DNA from: Delphinapterus leucas
Lineage: Eukaryota; Chordata; Mammalia; Artiodactyla; Monodontidae
Assembly (NCBI RefSeq): GCF_002288925.2
Contig: NW_022098091.1
Location: 2,293,541 to 2,357,540 of the forward strand
DNA: 64,000 nt
Reading direction: 5' to 3'
Shown one piece after another: positions 46,638-57,060 of this stretch (position 1 is the stretch's first letter; each line of letters opens with the position of its first letter). Position numbers and translations under genes: made by a program. The notes beneath the pieces were generated by a model, which saw only the letters and a program-made list of their open reading frames with translations, did no database searches and had not been told where the DNA came from.

Positions 46638-49600
46638 CGCGTGTGTGTTACCAAGAAACGTTTTTATTTTGCTTGCAGTACCTTTTTGTTAATTGCACAA
46701 AAGCATGTTTTGTTTTTGCCATTTAATCATTATCACACAATCCTATTCTGAAAGACAAATGTTCATTAAAAACGAAGGAGAAATGAAAATGCACAACCTG
46801 AATTACCTAGAAGGCAGTGTCTTATAAGTTAAACATACACTCACCCTATGACCCAGCAATCTCACTCCTAGATACTTACCCAAGTGAAGTGAAGTGAAAA
46901 TGTATTCTCACACAAAAATCTGTATGTGAATCTTAACAGCTATTATTCATAACTGGCCCAAACTGTGGATGAATGGATAAACAAAAAGTGGTACGTCTCT
47001 ATAAGGGAATAGTACTCAGCAATAATAAAGGAACAAACTACTGATACATTCTGGAGATGAAAAGTCTAAAGGGACAGAAAATAGACCCAGTGGTTGCCAG
47101 GGACTGGGTTTGGGGAAAATGGCTGACTACAAAGAGGCACAAGGGAACTTTTAGGAGTGATGGAACTATTCTACATCTTGATTGTGGTGGTGCTTTTATC
47201 ACTGTATGCATTTTTCAAAACTCACAGAACTGATATTACAATGGGTCATTTTACTGTATGTCAATTATCCTTAAAAACCAAAACTGATTGGATGGCTGCT
47301 GCCTCCTGGTCCAAAAGCCTGTGATGAAGGAGGCAGTTGTAACAATGTGGCCTCCAGCCCCGTGTATTCTCCCCTGTACTCGCCCCCAGCCAGTCCTCAC
47401 ATTGTCATGGTCCCCAGAATGTGAGGTGAACGGCAGGTGGAGTGTAAGCACCTGACAGTCCTCTTCTTTTAAAATTGTAACCCGAGTGCCTGATATTATT
47501 ACTGATTCCTGAGGCATCCACTTCAAAGACAGCTATCTCAAAGAATCACATGGGCAGCTACAGGACTAGACGAAGAAGCAGGCTGCCCCACCTCTGAAGT
47601 TTCTCTTGATTTAGAGATCCCTGGTTGATTTAGATAACTGGTGTTTGACCGCTTGTTTTTCTTTCCTGCACTTTAATTCCCCCTCTTCTGTTTTAAATTC
47701 ACAAATAGTGAACCCACAAAACCCTAGGCACCCCAGCCTCAACCCAAATTAAACAGAACTACAGGCCTGTGCTGTCTCCCTCTCTACCCCTGACCTCACT
47801 GGGCGGCCCTGGGGGAGCCGTGTACCCTCCAGGAAGTGTGAGTAATACACCTCACGTTTCTCAAAGTTCCCTGATGGTTGTTGCTGAGGTGTATCTTGCA
47901 ATCATAATAAGAACCACAAGGGTTGGTCCAGCCATAACACTGGCTCCAAAACGGGAAATGTCTGTGGGGGCTTCCTCGGGCCCAGGGGAGGACCCCCAGG
48001 TTTATCTAGCTGACAGCGTCACTATCCTTTGGCTGAGACTGGCACAAAACAGCAGGGCATCTGGCTAAAAAGTCACACTTAGAGTCGTGGAGGCATGGAA
48101 TCTTATGTGAGGCTAGGGCCTTGGGAGGAGCTAAGGGTCCTCAGACACCTGTAAGCCAACTTACCAGTGGTGAGTTTGCTGGCAAGTCTCTCTGCCAGCT
48201 GGCTTCCTTGGGCCAGTAGCTCACAGAATCTCTGTCTCTGGTAGCAGGTAACGTCAGTGCTCCTGAGGAGACTCTCAAAAGACTTGACTGTGTCCTTTGC
48301 ATGCTGCATGAAAAAATAACAGACACCTTTCCCTTCCTGTAGCTTCTGTCGTAAGTGGGTCAGTTCTCGGGCCTGAGCCTGAATTAGGGGATCATATCTC
48401 CTAGAGTGGGAAAGAAAAGTAAAAGTGAAAGTCATGAATGATAAGTTATGGGAATTTCAGCAGAGATATCTCTTAGATTACTCGTAAGAAATTCCCCATG
48501 TTGAATTCTCGCACAGCTTGTGAGCCTTCCCTGTGACAGAGGGAATGAGTAAAATAGCATTGGGTTTGTCTCTTTCTTTTTTATTAATTTTGCTTTAAAA
48601 AGAAGCCTTGCAGTTCCTCACTTCAGTCCACATCCATTTCAATGTCATATGCAACATCAAGCATTATTCAGAAAGTGTGTGTGGGCGGAAGTCAGGTACA
48701 GAAGTATTGGACAGGTACATCTGATACTAATTGAAAGGATGAAAAGAAAAATCAGTGAGAGGGTCAAGATGAAGAGCATTCCTTTGAATGACAAGAAGAT
48801 AAGCCGTAATTAGTAAGGAGGCACGTAAGAGTAACAATTAAAATTCTGAGTAACAATTGCATTACTCTATGTGGGATTTCACAGTTTTCTAATTATTGTA
48901 CAAATATTTCTCATAGATTCCAATCTAGAATGTGAGCTCTGTGAGGCTGGAGACAGGGCTGTGTTACCCAACTAAACAGTACACAGTAGCGTGTATACAC
49001 CCAAGTAGGCAATCAGTTAATACGTAGAACCACGTAATCCTAATGCTAGAGTAGACATTGTCACCTACCCCATCTGATGCCTGAATCTCCTCACCACTAA
49101 GTGATCTTCTACAGATTGTCTTTCAAACTCTATTCCTTAGAGTTCCTATAAAGTGTCAGAGGAGGTAAAGGCAGAGACCAGGCAGAAACAGGGCTCCAGA
49201 CCTAGGCCTCCTTCAATCAAATATCTCTGCTTTAGTGGGTCTTACACAATTGAGCTTCTCAGATTTCATTTTAACCAAGGTTAAAAGACGTCTCAAATGC
49301 CACAATCTACCCTATGTTTGAAACTCTCTAAGGATGGGCAATGCTGGTCCTTGCAAATTAATAATTCATTTTGTAGGCAACAGCTGCTCAATTATCTATC
49401 TACTCAATGCCCCTCCCAGTTAACACACCACATTGTCTGATACTTAGAAAAAAAAAATCAAAGTTGGGGAGGAGAAACATTATTATCATGAAAGGTACTT
49501 CGGAAAACTGGAAATTAGGAGTGTCTGCTTGCCAGCCATGGCCAAGCCCCGGGCCTGTCAAGAGTAGAGGTCCTCGCAGTCCCCAGGCTGCGACCACCCC

Positions 49601-52580
49601 AGGGGCCTAGTCTTACAGAGGCCCAGCCCTGAGGCTGCATAATCTGGGGCAGCCACCATCAAGAAGCCCCTCTCAGGGGTCAGTACTCCTTTGCGAGCAT
49701 GGATTCCTTAAGTCAGGACTGCATAACTAATAAAAACCAAATCTGGGCTTCCCTGGTGGCGCAGTGGTTGAGAGTGTNNNNNNNNNNNNNNNNNNNNNNN
49801 NNNNNNNNNNNNNNNNNNNNNNNNNNNNNNNNNNNNNNNNNNNNNNNNNNNNNNNNNNNNNNNNNNNNNNNNNNNNNNNNNNNNNNNNNNNNNNNNNNNN
49901 NNNNNNNNNNNNNNNNNNNNNNNNNNNNNNNNNNNNNNNNNNNNNNNNNNNNNNNNNNNNNNNNNNNNNNNNNNNNNNNNNNNNNNNNNNNNNNNNNNNN
50001 NNNNNNNNNNNNNNNNNNNNNNNNNNNNNNNNNNNNNNNNNNNNNNNNNNNNNNNNNNNNNNNNNNNNNNNNNNNNNNNNNNNNNNNNNNNNNNNNNNNN
50101 NNNNNNNNNNNNNNNNNNNNNNNNNNNNNNNNNNNNNNNNNNNNNNNNNNNCCATTTTACAGATGAGGTAGCTGAGGTAACTCAGACACTGGAAAGTTAA
50201 GTACATTTGCCCAAGGTCACACAGCTAGAAGCCACATTGCTAGTATTCCAACCCAGGCATGTGTCTCCATTTTATTCATATAGTATTTGAGGGAGAATCC
50301 AGAGGCCTAACTAGTCCACCATCCAGTTCCCACAGCCCCGCAGGCTGTCTTTGTCTAGTTCTGGGCCTGCCATGTACATTTCTGCCCTTCTCCTTGCACA
50401 GATTTGCTCTTTATTCTATCAGCCTGGGCTTCCCCACTTCACACACTTTCCCACATAGCTTCCTCCTTACCCAAGCCTTGCAGCTGGTCTCATCTTCTCT
50501 GCCAGCTCCCCCTCCTCAAACAGCACTTCCTCCTCCAGCACAGATTCAATGAGGTCTTTGTACTCTTCACACTCTGGGGAAACAGAGACGCTGCCTCAGG
50601 GGAAAGCTGGACAGGCTGCTGGGTCACTGCCTTCAAGGGACGAAGGAGGGTCCATCCCGGGGACTGATGTAACCTCGGTAGCAGGCTCTACGCAGGGATT
50701 TCCACATCTGATTCCTCAGCCTCCCCATGTTAGAGCTGAGGAAAGAGAAGCTCACAGGCAGGTATAATAACTTTCTCAAGATGATTCAACTGGAATGAAG
50801 CAAAGTCAGAATTCACATACCCTGAGTTCTGACTCCAAAACTTTACCAAGCCTTGTGGCCTCTTAAGTAGAATATTAACCTGGGGCATGGAGTAGGAATT
50901 TCCCGTGTTTTGGGGAAGGCTCCAAGGACTGTAGGGCTGAGAGTTGTCCCACACTGAGAGTCTCTGTAATCCCCCAATATTTCAAAGATTTAAAAAAAAA
51001 TTTATTTATTCATTTATTTTTGGCTGTGTTGGGTCTTCGTCGCTGTGTGCGGGGTTTCTCTAGTTGCAGTGAGAGGGGGCTACGCTTCATTGCACGGGCT
51101 TCTCATTGCGGTGGCTTCTCTCATGGTGGAGCATGGGCTCTAGGCCGGCGGGCTCAGTAGTTGTGACACACGGGCTTAGTTGCTCCGTAGCAAGTGGGAT
51201 CTTCCCAGACGAGGGCTCGAACCCGTTCTTAACCACTGCACCACCAGGGAAGTCCCTCAAAGATTTTAAAGTTTATCTGGAGACAAACTGTGTAAAAATG
51301 TGTATGAAGGGAAAAAAGTCTGAAAGACATATGCTCAAATGCTAACGGTGCTGTGTGTTAGTCTGGAGGCAGAACTAATACACAGTGTTTGCCAAGGCCC
51401 TGTTCTAGTAGATTTTAGAGAATTATCATCCTGTAATCATCACCACTACCTGAGGAGGTAGACACTAGTCCTATTACCATTACAGATGTGGACATTGAGG
51501 CAGAGAGAAGATAAACAACTTGGGTTTAAATCCAGGAAGTCTGGCGCCAGGGTACATGCTCTTAATCACTGCACTGTATTACCTTTACACGAATATGTTG
51601 GATGATATCTTTCTTCTGCAGTTTCAAAAAAAAGCTGCGTTATGATTATAATAACGGATACTAAAAAACCTAACATTGCCACACCCCCAAAGCTTGCCTT
51701 TTCACTTCGTTGACGAGTAGGCTTTAATTTCTACTTTTCAGCCCATGTCAGTAAGTTGGATAGCAAATTTTATCCCCCATTGGTTTATTGAAAAATAACG
51801 GTAGAAATTTGAAAGCAAACTCAATTTCAGGGTCAGTAAGAATCCTCCCCTTATATCCCTGTCCCTCTCGTGCCCTCGCTCCCCTGTTCCTCAGTCACTA
51901 CAGCTCCACCCCTCCACTCTCTGTTATTGATGTTCTCATCTCCAGATATCTGTGGTTCACTTGGGAACAGAGAGCTTTAAACTCCTTTAAGGTAGGTGGG
52001 GTCTCCTATCACTTCTTTCTCCCTGAGTGCAGCTAGAACTGTGCTTTGCAAATGGGTGCTCATAAAAGTTTGAATTAAATCCTGACATGTTTAAGCCAAC
52101 AAGGATCTGACACGTGTTCCTGGGAGAGAAAAGAAAGTTTAGTGCCTGAACCGAGATCTCAGCCTCTATTCCTCCATACACCCCCACTGCAAACTTTACT
52201 CCTTTGTGCCTCAGTGTTTCCATCCTCTGCAAAATGAGGGTAAACGACCCACTTCCACCATTCTAGGAGTATAGTAAGGATGAGATTTATTTTATTTGAT
52301 TGGATGAAGAAGAGAAAAGAAAGTCTGGAAGGTGTTTAGGTGCTTAGAGGGAAGGTGGACAATCATTTATCACTTTGGTGACTGTGAACCCATAGGACTT
52401 ACTGTATTTCTGCAGCTGTTTGGCCAGGGAGTAGGCAGTAGCTTGGGACATGAGGAATTTCTCTGTGAGGTCTTGAAAGTCCTGTTTGCTTTTTTCCAGC
52501 TGGGAGCGCAAGTACTGGTTGGTTTCCAGGATGCTCATTTCACTTCTCTGACCGGAGAAAGTGGTGAGAGATACTGCCAT
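40506..52580 (-). CDS. NBPF: NBPF-like (neuroblastoma breakpoint family) gene with one Olduvai domain, spliced
   Basis: Minus-strand coding exons, all with AG/GT borders, lie at 52403-52615 (ATG at 52580), 50471-50573, 48165-48400, 44116-44167 and 43083-43246. Possible further exons are at 41380-41535 and 40506-40622. Exon ends fall in phases 1,2,1,2,1,1,1 and every join keeps the frame open. The predicted protein is a coiled-coil N-terminal region followed by one Olduvai (DUF1220) domain. Family text is clear: MSILETNQYLRSQLEKSKQ, KCEEYKDLIESVL, QARELTHLRQKLQEG, ELLAQGSQLAERLASKL, RLSRG and VLEDSLDERYLTHSS. The closest human type by memory is NBPF4/6. The family arose from PDE4DIP (myomegalin), a centrosome/Golgi scaffold; NBPF function is largely unknown. 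In primates Olduvai units are hugely amplified; here only one is seen. The CpG island at 57.06-57.76 kb is a likely promoter. The 3' end is not settled. PDE4DIP itself is less likely because the gene appears short, but it is not excluded. Confidence 0.85.
41110..41325 (+). mobile_element. MIR-type SINE remnant
   Basis: Text such as GGAGGTCAGACAGCTCTAGG, GATTAATAGGACCTGCC and AAAGCTCTTGAAG has the order seen in MIR elements. Strongly diverged. Confidence 0.55.
41380..41535 (-). CDS. Candidate downstream exon with a coiled-coil motif
   Basis: A stop codon in the acceptor region (TAAG|GATTTTCC) marks the left limit. From there 51 codons are open in the phase required by exon 5. They contain AAVDEIQNLCQHLKEILFIN, then ASLPEKLEHHLSI. 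The E-I-x-x-L-x-x-x-L-x-x-x-L-x-x-N-x-x-L-x-x-x-L-E spacing is typical of myomegalin/CDK5RAP2-type coiled coils. The donor ATG|GTAGGG is weak. Phase and motif support an exon, but I cannot confirm it from sequence alone. Confidence 0.55.
43083..43246 (-). CDS. NBPF: NBPF-like coding exon 5 (Olduvai/DUF1220 domain)
   Basis: Polypyrimidine tract and acceptor CCCACCCAG, donor A|GTGAGT. The 164-nt exon encodes LSRGLQEEEVNEVLEDSLDE, then RYLTHSS, HDSHQPPSSNA, and ends with SAVDVA. This is the Olduvai core: L-S-R-x-L near the start, V-L-x-D-S-L-D-x-x-Y-x-T-x-S-S, D-x-x-Q-P, and a final V-D-V. The equivalent human exon is about 173 nt. I see no second copy nearby. It ends in phase 1, like the exon before the 52-nt exon, so the 52+164-nt pair is symmetric and could be duplicated without breaking the frame. 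Confidence 0.92.
44116..44167 (-). CDS. NBPF: NBPF-like coding exon 4 (52-nt Olduvai linker exon)
   Basis: Acceptor TTTTTGGTTCACAG, donor CACCCAG|GTAACT. It is exactly 52 nt, the size of the small exon of each human Olduvai exon pair as I remember it. It encodes NHHDRKDEDGQEPLAPR, an acidic linker ending in P-x-x-P-R, where human units read DQ-PPCPR. Phase 1 to phase 2. It was too short to show as a separate open frame and was found by splice-site inspection. Confidence 0.9.
45452..45663 (+). mobile_element. CHR-2 type SINE in the NBPF-like intron
   Basis: Full plus-strand element with head GGGCTTCCCTGGTGGCGCAG, the body containing GATCCCACATGCTGCGGAGC, and an A22-type tail. A 13-bp target-site duplication AAAACATATAATC lies at 45439-45451 and 45664-45676. 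It is antisense to the host gene and sits between exons 3 and 4. Confidence 0.96.
45670..47280 (+). mobile_element. Old LINE-1 fragments
   Basis: Short ORF2-like text at 45.67-45.74 kb (CAGATGAACGAAAAGCATTTG) and a longer degraded 3' part at 45.96-47.28 kb (CCAGAAATATAAAGAACTC, TGACCCAGCAATCTCACTCC, GGTTGCCAGGGACTGGG). A GT tract at 46601-46648 interrupts it. It is intronic in the NBPF-like gene. Confidence 0.75.
46601..46648. repeat. (GT)n microsatellite
   Basis: About 23 GT units with a few interruptions (AT, GCGC). Confidence 0.95.
48165..48400 (-). CDS. NBPF: NBPF-like coding exon 3
   Basis: Acceptor TTTCCCACTCTAG, donor G|GTAAGT. The 236-nt exon reads through without a stop: RYDPLIQAQARELTHLRQKL, then QEGKGV, and ends near LLAQGSQLAERLASKLTT. 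It matches the NBPF coiled-coil segment with the pattern A-Q-x-R-E-L-T-x-L-R-x-K-L-x-E-G and the later E-L-L-A-x-G-x-x-L-A-x-x-L-x-x-K-L-[ST]. The middle differs from primate proteins. It ends in phase 1 and joins directly in frame to the 52-nt exon. Confidence 0.92.
49745..49777 (+). mobile_element. CHR-2 type SINE head, cut by assembly gap
   Basis: GGGCTTCCCTGGTGGCGCAG followed by TGGTTGAGAGT is the first 33 nt of the same SINE seen elsewhere in the window. The rest is hidden in the gap that follows. Confidence 0.9.
49778..50151. other. Assembly gap (374 N)
   Basis: Unknown bases start inside a SINE, in the intron between NBPF-like exons 2 and 3. The protein frames that cross it are artefacts. 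Confidence 0.99.
50152..50270 (+). mobile_element. MIR-type SINE remnant
   Basis: CCATTTTACAGATGAGG, CCCAAGGTCACACAGCTAG and CCAACCCAGGC are classic MIR landmarks. The element begins at the edge of the gap. Confidence 0.85.
50471..50573 (-). CDS. NBPF: NBPF-like coding exon 2 (103 nt)
   Basis: Acceptor CTGTTTCCCCAG, donor GG|GTAAGG. The length is 103 nt, the size I remember for the equivalent human NBPF exon. It joins exon 1 as A|AG (Lys) and reads KCEEYKDLIESVLEEEVLF, then GELAEKM. This matches the K-[YC]-E-E-[CY]-K-D-L-I motif and the following Glu-rich KLAE-type helix of NBPF proteins. No stop is present. It ends in phase 2. Confidence 0.92.
50690..50845 (+). mobile_element. MIR-type SINE remnant
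   Basis: AGCTGAGGAAAGAGAAGCTCA and CCCTGAGTTCTGACTCC fit a MIR core. Diverged. Confidence 0.5.
50992..51256 (-). mobile_element. Older CHR-type (tRNA-Glu-derived) SINE
   Basis: The minus strand starts GGGACTTCCCTGGTGGTGCA and ends in an A-rich, T-interrupted tail. The body is longer than and distinct from CHR-2 (GATCCCACTTGCTACGGAGC; GACCCAACACAGCC). A 10-bp target-site duplication TCAAAGATTT lies at 50982-50991 and 51257-51266. Confidence 0.9.
51410..51590 (+). mobile_element. MIR-type SINE remnant
   Basis: TAATCATCACCACTACCTG, GAGGTAGACACTAGTCC, ATTACAGATGTGGACATTG and CTTAATCACTGCACTGTA match MIR order. Confidence 0.75.
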
Positions 52581-52615
52581 GCTGAAGCTTATGGTGGAAG
52601 AAGTAGAGCCAAAAC
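52403..52615 (-). CDS. NBPF: NBPF-like coding exon 1 (start exon)
   Basis: The acceptor is TTTCTTCTCCCCAG and the donor is A|GTAAGT, both near consensus. The exon has about 35 nt of 5' UTR, then the ATG at 52580, and ends in phase 1. The encoded start MAVSLTTFSGQRSEMSILET corresponds to the start of human NBPF proteins (MVVSAGP-type start followed by NILEINEKLR). Heptad-like leucines in NQYLRSQLEKSKQDFQDLTE support a coiled coil. I chose this ATG because it aligns with the family start. Confidence 0.9.
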
Positions 52616-52699
52616 CTGGGGAGAAGAAACCCAAACAAATAATAAATTAAAAACAAGTGATGGATTCTGGTGATGGCCGCACTGCCTGGTAAATTACTA

Positions 52700-54740
52700 A
52701 AAATCACTGAAGCATACAGTTATATTAGGTGAGTTTTATAGTACGTAAATTATACCTCAATAAGCTTTCATTAAGTGAAAAAATGTATTTAAACAGGTGT
52801 AAAGAATGCAGATGTAATTCATTACTTAGTTCAGGCCAGACTTTGTCAGCATTCCACAACTGAGAATCCTTAACCACAAAAATAAGGCACAAGATGCCAA
52901 AGCTCAGAGGTCAGGCTCTGACAAGAGTGCCCGAGGGAGGACCCAGTGTGCAGGTAACCATGCGGAGTCACAGTAACAGAAACGGAAGGTGGCGCTGTCA
53001 TGGAACCTTGGGAGCCCCTGTCTTCTAGTTGCCTAGGCCACACTGAGACTCAAGGCTACCGGCTCTGTTCTGAAGGTCACCACTGATGGGGACACCCCCT
53101 CAGCAGCTACTCTCAGTATCTTGTACTGAAACCACAGGCCTGTCTCTTTCAAAAATTTAATACTATTTTGTACTGTTTATTCTTGCAAGCATAGAAAACA
53201 CCAAGGAATCGAGATTTTCCCAAATTCTTTCATTGTCTTAAGGACTGTCATGAAGACACTTTTCTTACAGAAAAACTGAAAACTTTTAGTTATATTAAGG
53301 GGGTAAATACACAGTCAAAATTATATTATTATTTTTAAAGGAATAAAAATGAAGTATTAGCCTAACTAGCAAGGAAAGGAACAAAAATGTGCAACTTCAA
53401 AGAAAGCAGAGAAAAGAAAATAATAAAGCAAAAAAATTTTAAATGATGAATCGAATGGTTGTAAAATTTTGTGAATATACTAAAAATCACTTAACTACAT
53501 ATTTTTAAATGGTGACTTTTTGGTATATGTAAATTATATCTCAAAGCTCTAATAAAAAGGATTCAGTAAAGAGAAAAGCAGTAGAATGAAAAATGAAATA
53601 AACTTTAAAATCTGGTTCTCTTGAGAAAAAATAATGAAATACAGTAAAATTGGCAACGTTCTGGAAAATTTAATCAAAGAAAAAGGAGAGAAAAAGAAAC
53701 TTTAAAAAGAGAAAAGGGATAAAATAAATATAAAAAAACTTAAATTCTAAATGAATACTACCTGTCAACCCTTACACAAATTTTAAAATTTCAAAAAAAG
53801 AAAAAGAAAAATTGAAAACTTTTAGATAGTCCTGGTGTTCTTCTTTGATTCTCTAGTTTTCTCCGCACCATTTTAATATTGTGGGAAAAAAATCCTGAGT
53901 ATAATACTGTGCTCCGTGGGTGCATAATTAATTTATAAGTATTACCAGCCAGATTGTGTCTTATTTACCTTCTTGCTGGAGACCAATGTTATGGTGGCTT
54001 GTTTTCACTCACTAGGGAAGCATGGAGGCTTCTCATTAAACTTGAAATCAGGTTTGACCTCCCTGCCTCCAGTCCCACGCTCTTCTTCTCCTGTAGGTTG
54101 CTTTGTGTTTTAATCTGTATATAAGATGTCGTGCTTGTCACTTGTAAATGTCATCCTAGCGCCACAGGGTTTCTTTCCAACTTGTCAAAGTCACTGAAAT
54201 ACTTTTTTTATGTTTCTTTGAAACACGCAGTGGCCACCTAATTTGGGATGACTTGGAAATGAATGCTGTTCCTTATGCCCAGAGCAGTTGTTCATAGAAC
54301 TCTGAGTGATAGTTTGTGTTGACCCAAAGCTATTGACCTGTGGTTGTATTCTCAGCCAGAGCATAGTAAACATCAAGATCATGGGTCTATGGTTGTTGGT
54401 GGTGACCACAGCACTCCTGAGCAGTGGGATCTAATGACGTAGAAGCTGAGGTTTTAAAGAGGGGCACAGACGGGACAGAAAGTGATCTCCTGACCTCTGC
54501 TTACTTCCTAGGTATCAATTCGTCCCTGGTTTTGTGAGCCTGAGACTAGGGCAACTCCCCTGAAATATCTATCTCTTCTCTTCAGCTGCCTAGCTTTTCC
54601 AGGCTGATGGCCTACACATGTGGGACCACGGCCACCTCCATAAGTTCTACTGAACATTCATGACAAAGTGAAGGAAGGAGGACAGACTACCCAACCCGCT
54701 AGCCACCCTGCTTCTAGGCTGTAGTATTGGTGTGTGAGAT
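52700..54740. other. 5' intron or intergenic DNA, AT-rich; no gene seen
   Basis: A short L1-3'-like patch lies at about 52.72-52.80 kb and another at about 53.46-53.55 kb. Otherwise no recognisable feature. If the promoter is at 57 kb this is intron 1 of the NBPF-like gene. Confidence 0.5.
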
Positions 54741-55210
54741 GTCCCAAATAGTATATGATTTCAATCCCTTTGAATGTATTTTAGCTTATTTTATGTCCTA
54801 GTGTCTAGTCTCCTGGAGAATGTTCTCAGTGCACTTGAGAGAAATTCTATTCTGCTCTTGTTGCGTGGAGTGTCTATAGGTGTCTGTTAGGTCATATTAT
54901 TTAAATCTTCTGTCTCCTTCTGCTCTTCTGCCTGGTTGTTCTATCCACTGCTGAAAGTGTGGTATTGAAGTCTCCAATAATTATTGTTGAATTGTCTGTT
55001 TCTCCCTTTGATTCTGTCAGTTTTTGCTTCATGTATTTTGGGACTCTGTTAGATGCACTGTGTTTAAATCTATTACATCATCCTGATGGATTAACCCTTT
55101 TATTGTTATAAAATATCACTCTTTATCTCTGGTGACATTTTATTATTGTAAAGTCTCCTATCTATTTTGTCTGGTGTTAGTATAGCCACTCCAGCTTCCT
55201 TATGGCTATT
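54740..55210 (-). mobile_element. Old LINE-1 ORF2 endonuclease fragment
   Basis: Antisense L1 text: GAGAATGTTCTCAGTGCAC, GTGTGGTATTGAAGTCTCC and TTTTGTCTGGTGTTAGTATAG. Several insertions and lost frames. Confidence 0.8.
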
Positions 55211-57060
55211 ATTTGCAGAATTATACTACATTACATGGCAAAAGGCACTTTGCAGAGGTAATACAGTTGACCTTAAAATGGGGAGATTATACAGGTGGAC
55301 TGATCTGATCACAGGAACCCTTTAAATCTGGGTCAAGAGGTCAGAACTAGGGAGTTGGAGAGAGTCCAAGCTTGTGAGGGATTCAGTGAGGCTTTGCTAG
55401 CTTTGAAGGTTGGGGGAGCCACAGGCAAAGAAACAAATTCCTCAGTTCTACAGCTTCATAATTACTGCTACCTACATACATTCACTGACAACTTTAAAAA
55501 TGCATTTACAATGCATGCTGTACAGATTCAGACGGATTCCCACTGCCTCTGACCACCCTTGTCTTCTTTCAGGTTACTGCATCTGTCGAAATTGGGGGAC
55601 ACAACTGCCAGGGCTTTGTTCAGCCTCTTCTCTTCCCTCACGTGTGTATGGCTGTCTGGAGCCAATGACACTGTTGAGGGCGGGCTGCTGAGCACAGGTT
55701 CCTCGTGTGCTTGGAAGCCACAGGCTCCTGATACATCTAGACTCTGAACACCACTTACCTGGAAAGCCCAATACCCTCCTCAAGCTTCCTGTCAGCAATA
55801 AATAGATTAGTACATTCAAGCCTTGCCCTTCCGTGCACCCCTGAGGCCATGGCCTCTAACATCTCAGCCACTTTTGGATGGATATGTCCCACCCTAGTGC
55901 TACTCTCCTTCCTGGAGGTTCACTTCCTTCATCCCTACAGCACACTGAGAAGCTACTAGTGACCAGCCCAAGGGCCAGCTTGCAAATCAGGGTTAAACAG
56001 TGACCTGAGGAGGCTTTGTCTAGATCAGCCAGAGGTGTAGGTGAATATGCCAAGGAGATTATTTCCAAATGTTCTACACTACAGAAACACCCCAGAACCG
56101 ACTTCCCATGGAATACACAACCTGGAGCAGCGGTTGTTTCACCTCAGGCCAAGCACTAATCCCTCCAGGATCACAACCTGGCCCCCAAGGTTGCCAAGCT
56201 ACTGTTTAGACGAACTCTTGAATATCTTTTATTCCAAAATCACGGCTGGGTTCTCCACAGTTTCTTCAGTTGACAGCATCATTGCTCCTGGCTGCTAGGT
56301 CTCTGCATTGAACAGACTTACCTGTGCACACATACCTTGGCCAGGAGTCAACACTGGGTCCTGCACATGAAACCGCAGATACTGCCACTGAACTACGGAT
56401 GTTCTAAATTCAAGGCTGGGTGCAAGCTCATAACACTCCCAATAGGTCACGTTCTGCAACCAACATATCTGGACTTGGGGACACCACAGCTCCCAACCAC
56501 ACTGAGAGCCCTTGTGGTTTGGGAGTGTGGTGTGGACCAGAACTGCAACTAGAATCCAATTCCTCCTCAAGGCTACAAATTCCCACCTGGGGTCTGGAAT
56601 CCAAAGCTGTGCCTGTACAAAGGCCAGGGTGCTCCAATGACACCTCTGAGACTTGACTACTAATAATTCCCCAAGCCTAAGTTCCATAATGTTCCTCTAG
56701 CGAGTTTCCCTAGAGGGATTTTCAGGGGCCTCCATCCCAGCTGCCAGAGAACTGAGTTGAATGAATTCAGAAGTCAGAAGTTCAGGCACATCAGAGGACT
56801 GCTGTTGGTCAGTTACTCCTTTGATGAGTGTGGTCCAGATGCTTTCAGGACCTTGACCGATAGCTGAAAAGCAAACATTCGAGTGGTGCAAACCTTTGGA
56901 ATTTTGTCTTCCAAAAACGGAGGCGGGGGACGGGAGGCTCCCAGAGTGAGACCCAGGATCTCCAGTATCATAAAGGACGACGGATGTGGGAACGGGGACG
57001 GCCTGGGTGGAAAAGGCTTTCAAGGAAGGCCCCAGGGCTCTGAACGAAACTCCGGGTCTT
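55210..57060. other. No clear feature
   Basis: Moderately GC-rich DNA with several short open frames on both strands (for example 56295-56687 minus) without motifs. Non-coding 5' exons of the NBPF-like gene could lie here but I cannot identify them. Confidence 0.4.

Noticed and set aside
47251..47526. Minus-strand frame 47251-47526 as an extra NBPF exon (MPQES resembles the V-P-[QE]-[DE]-S motif)
   Set aside because: Only five residues match. Exon 3 joins exon 4 in frame without it, and part of it runs into an old L1 3' end.
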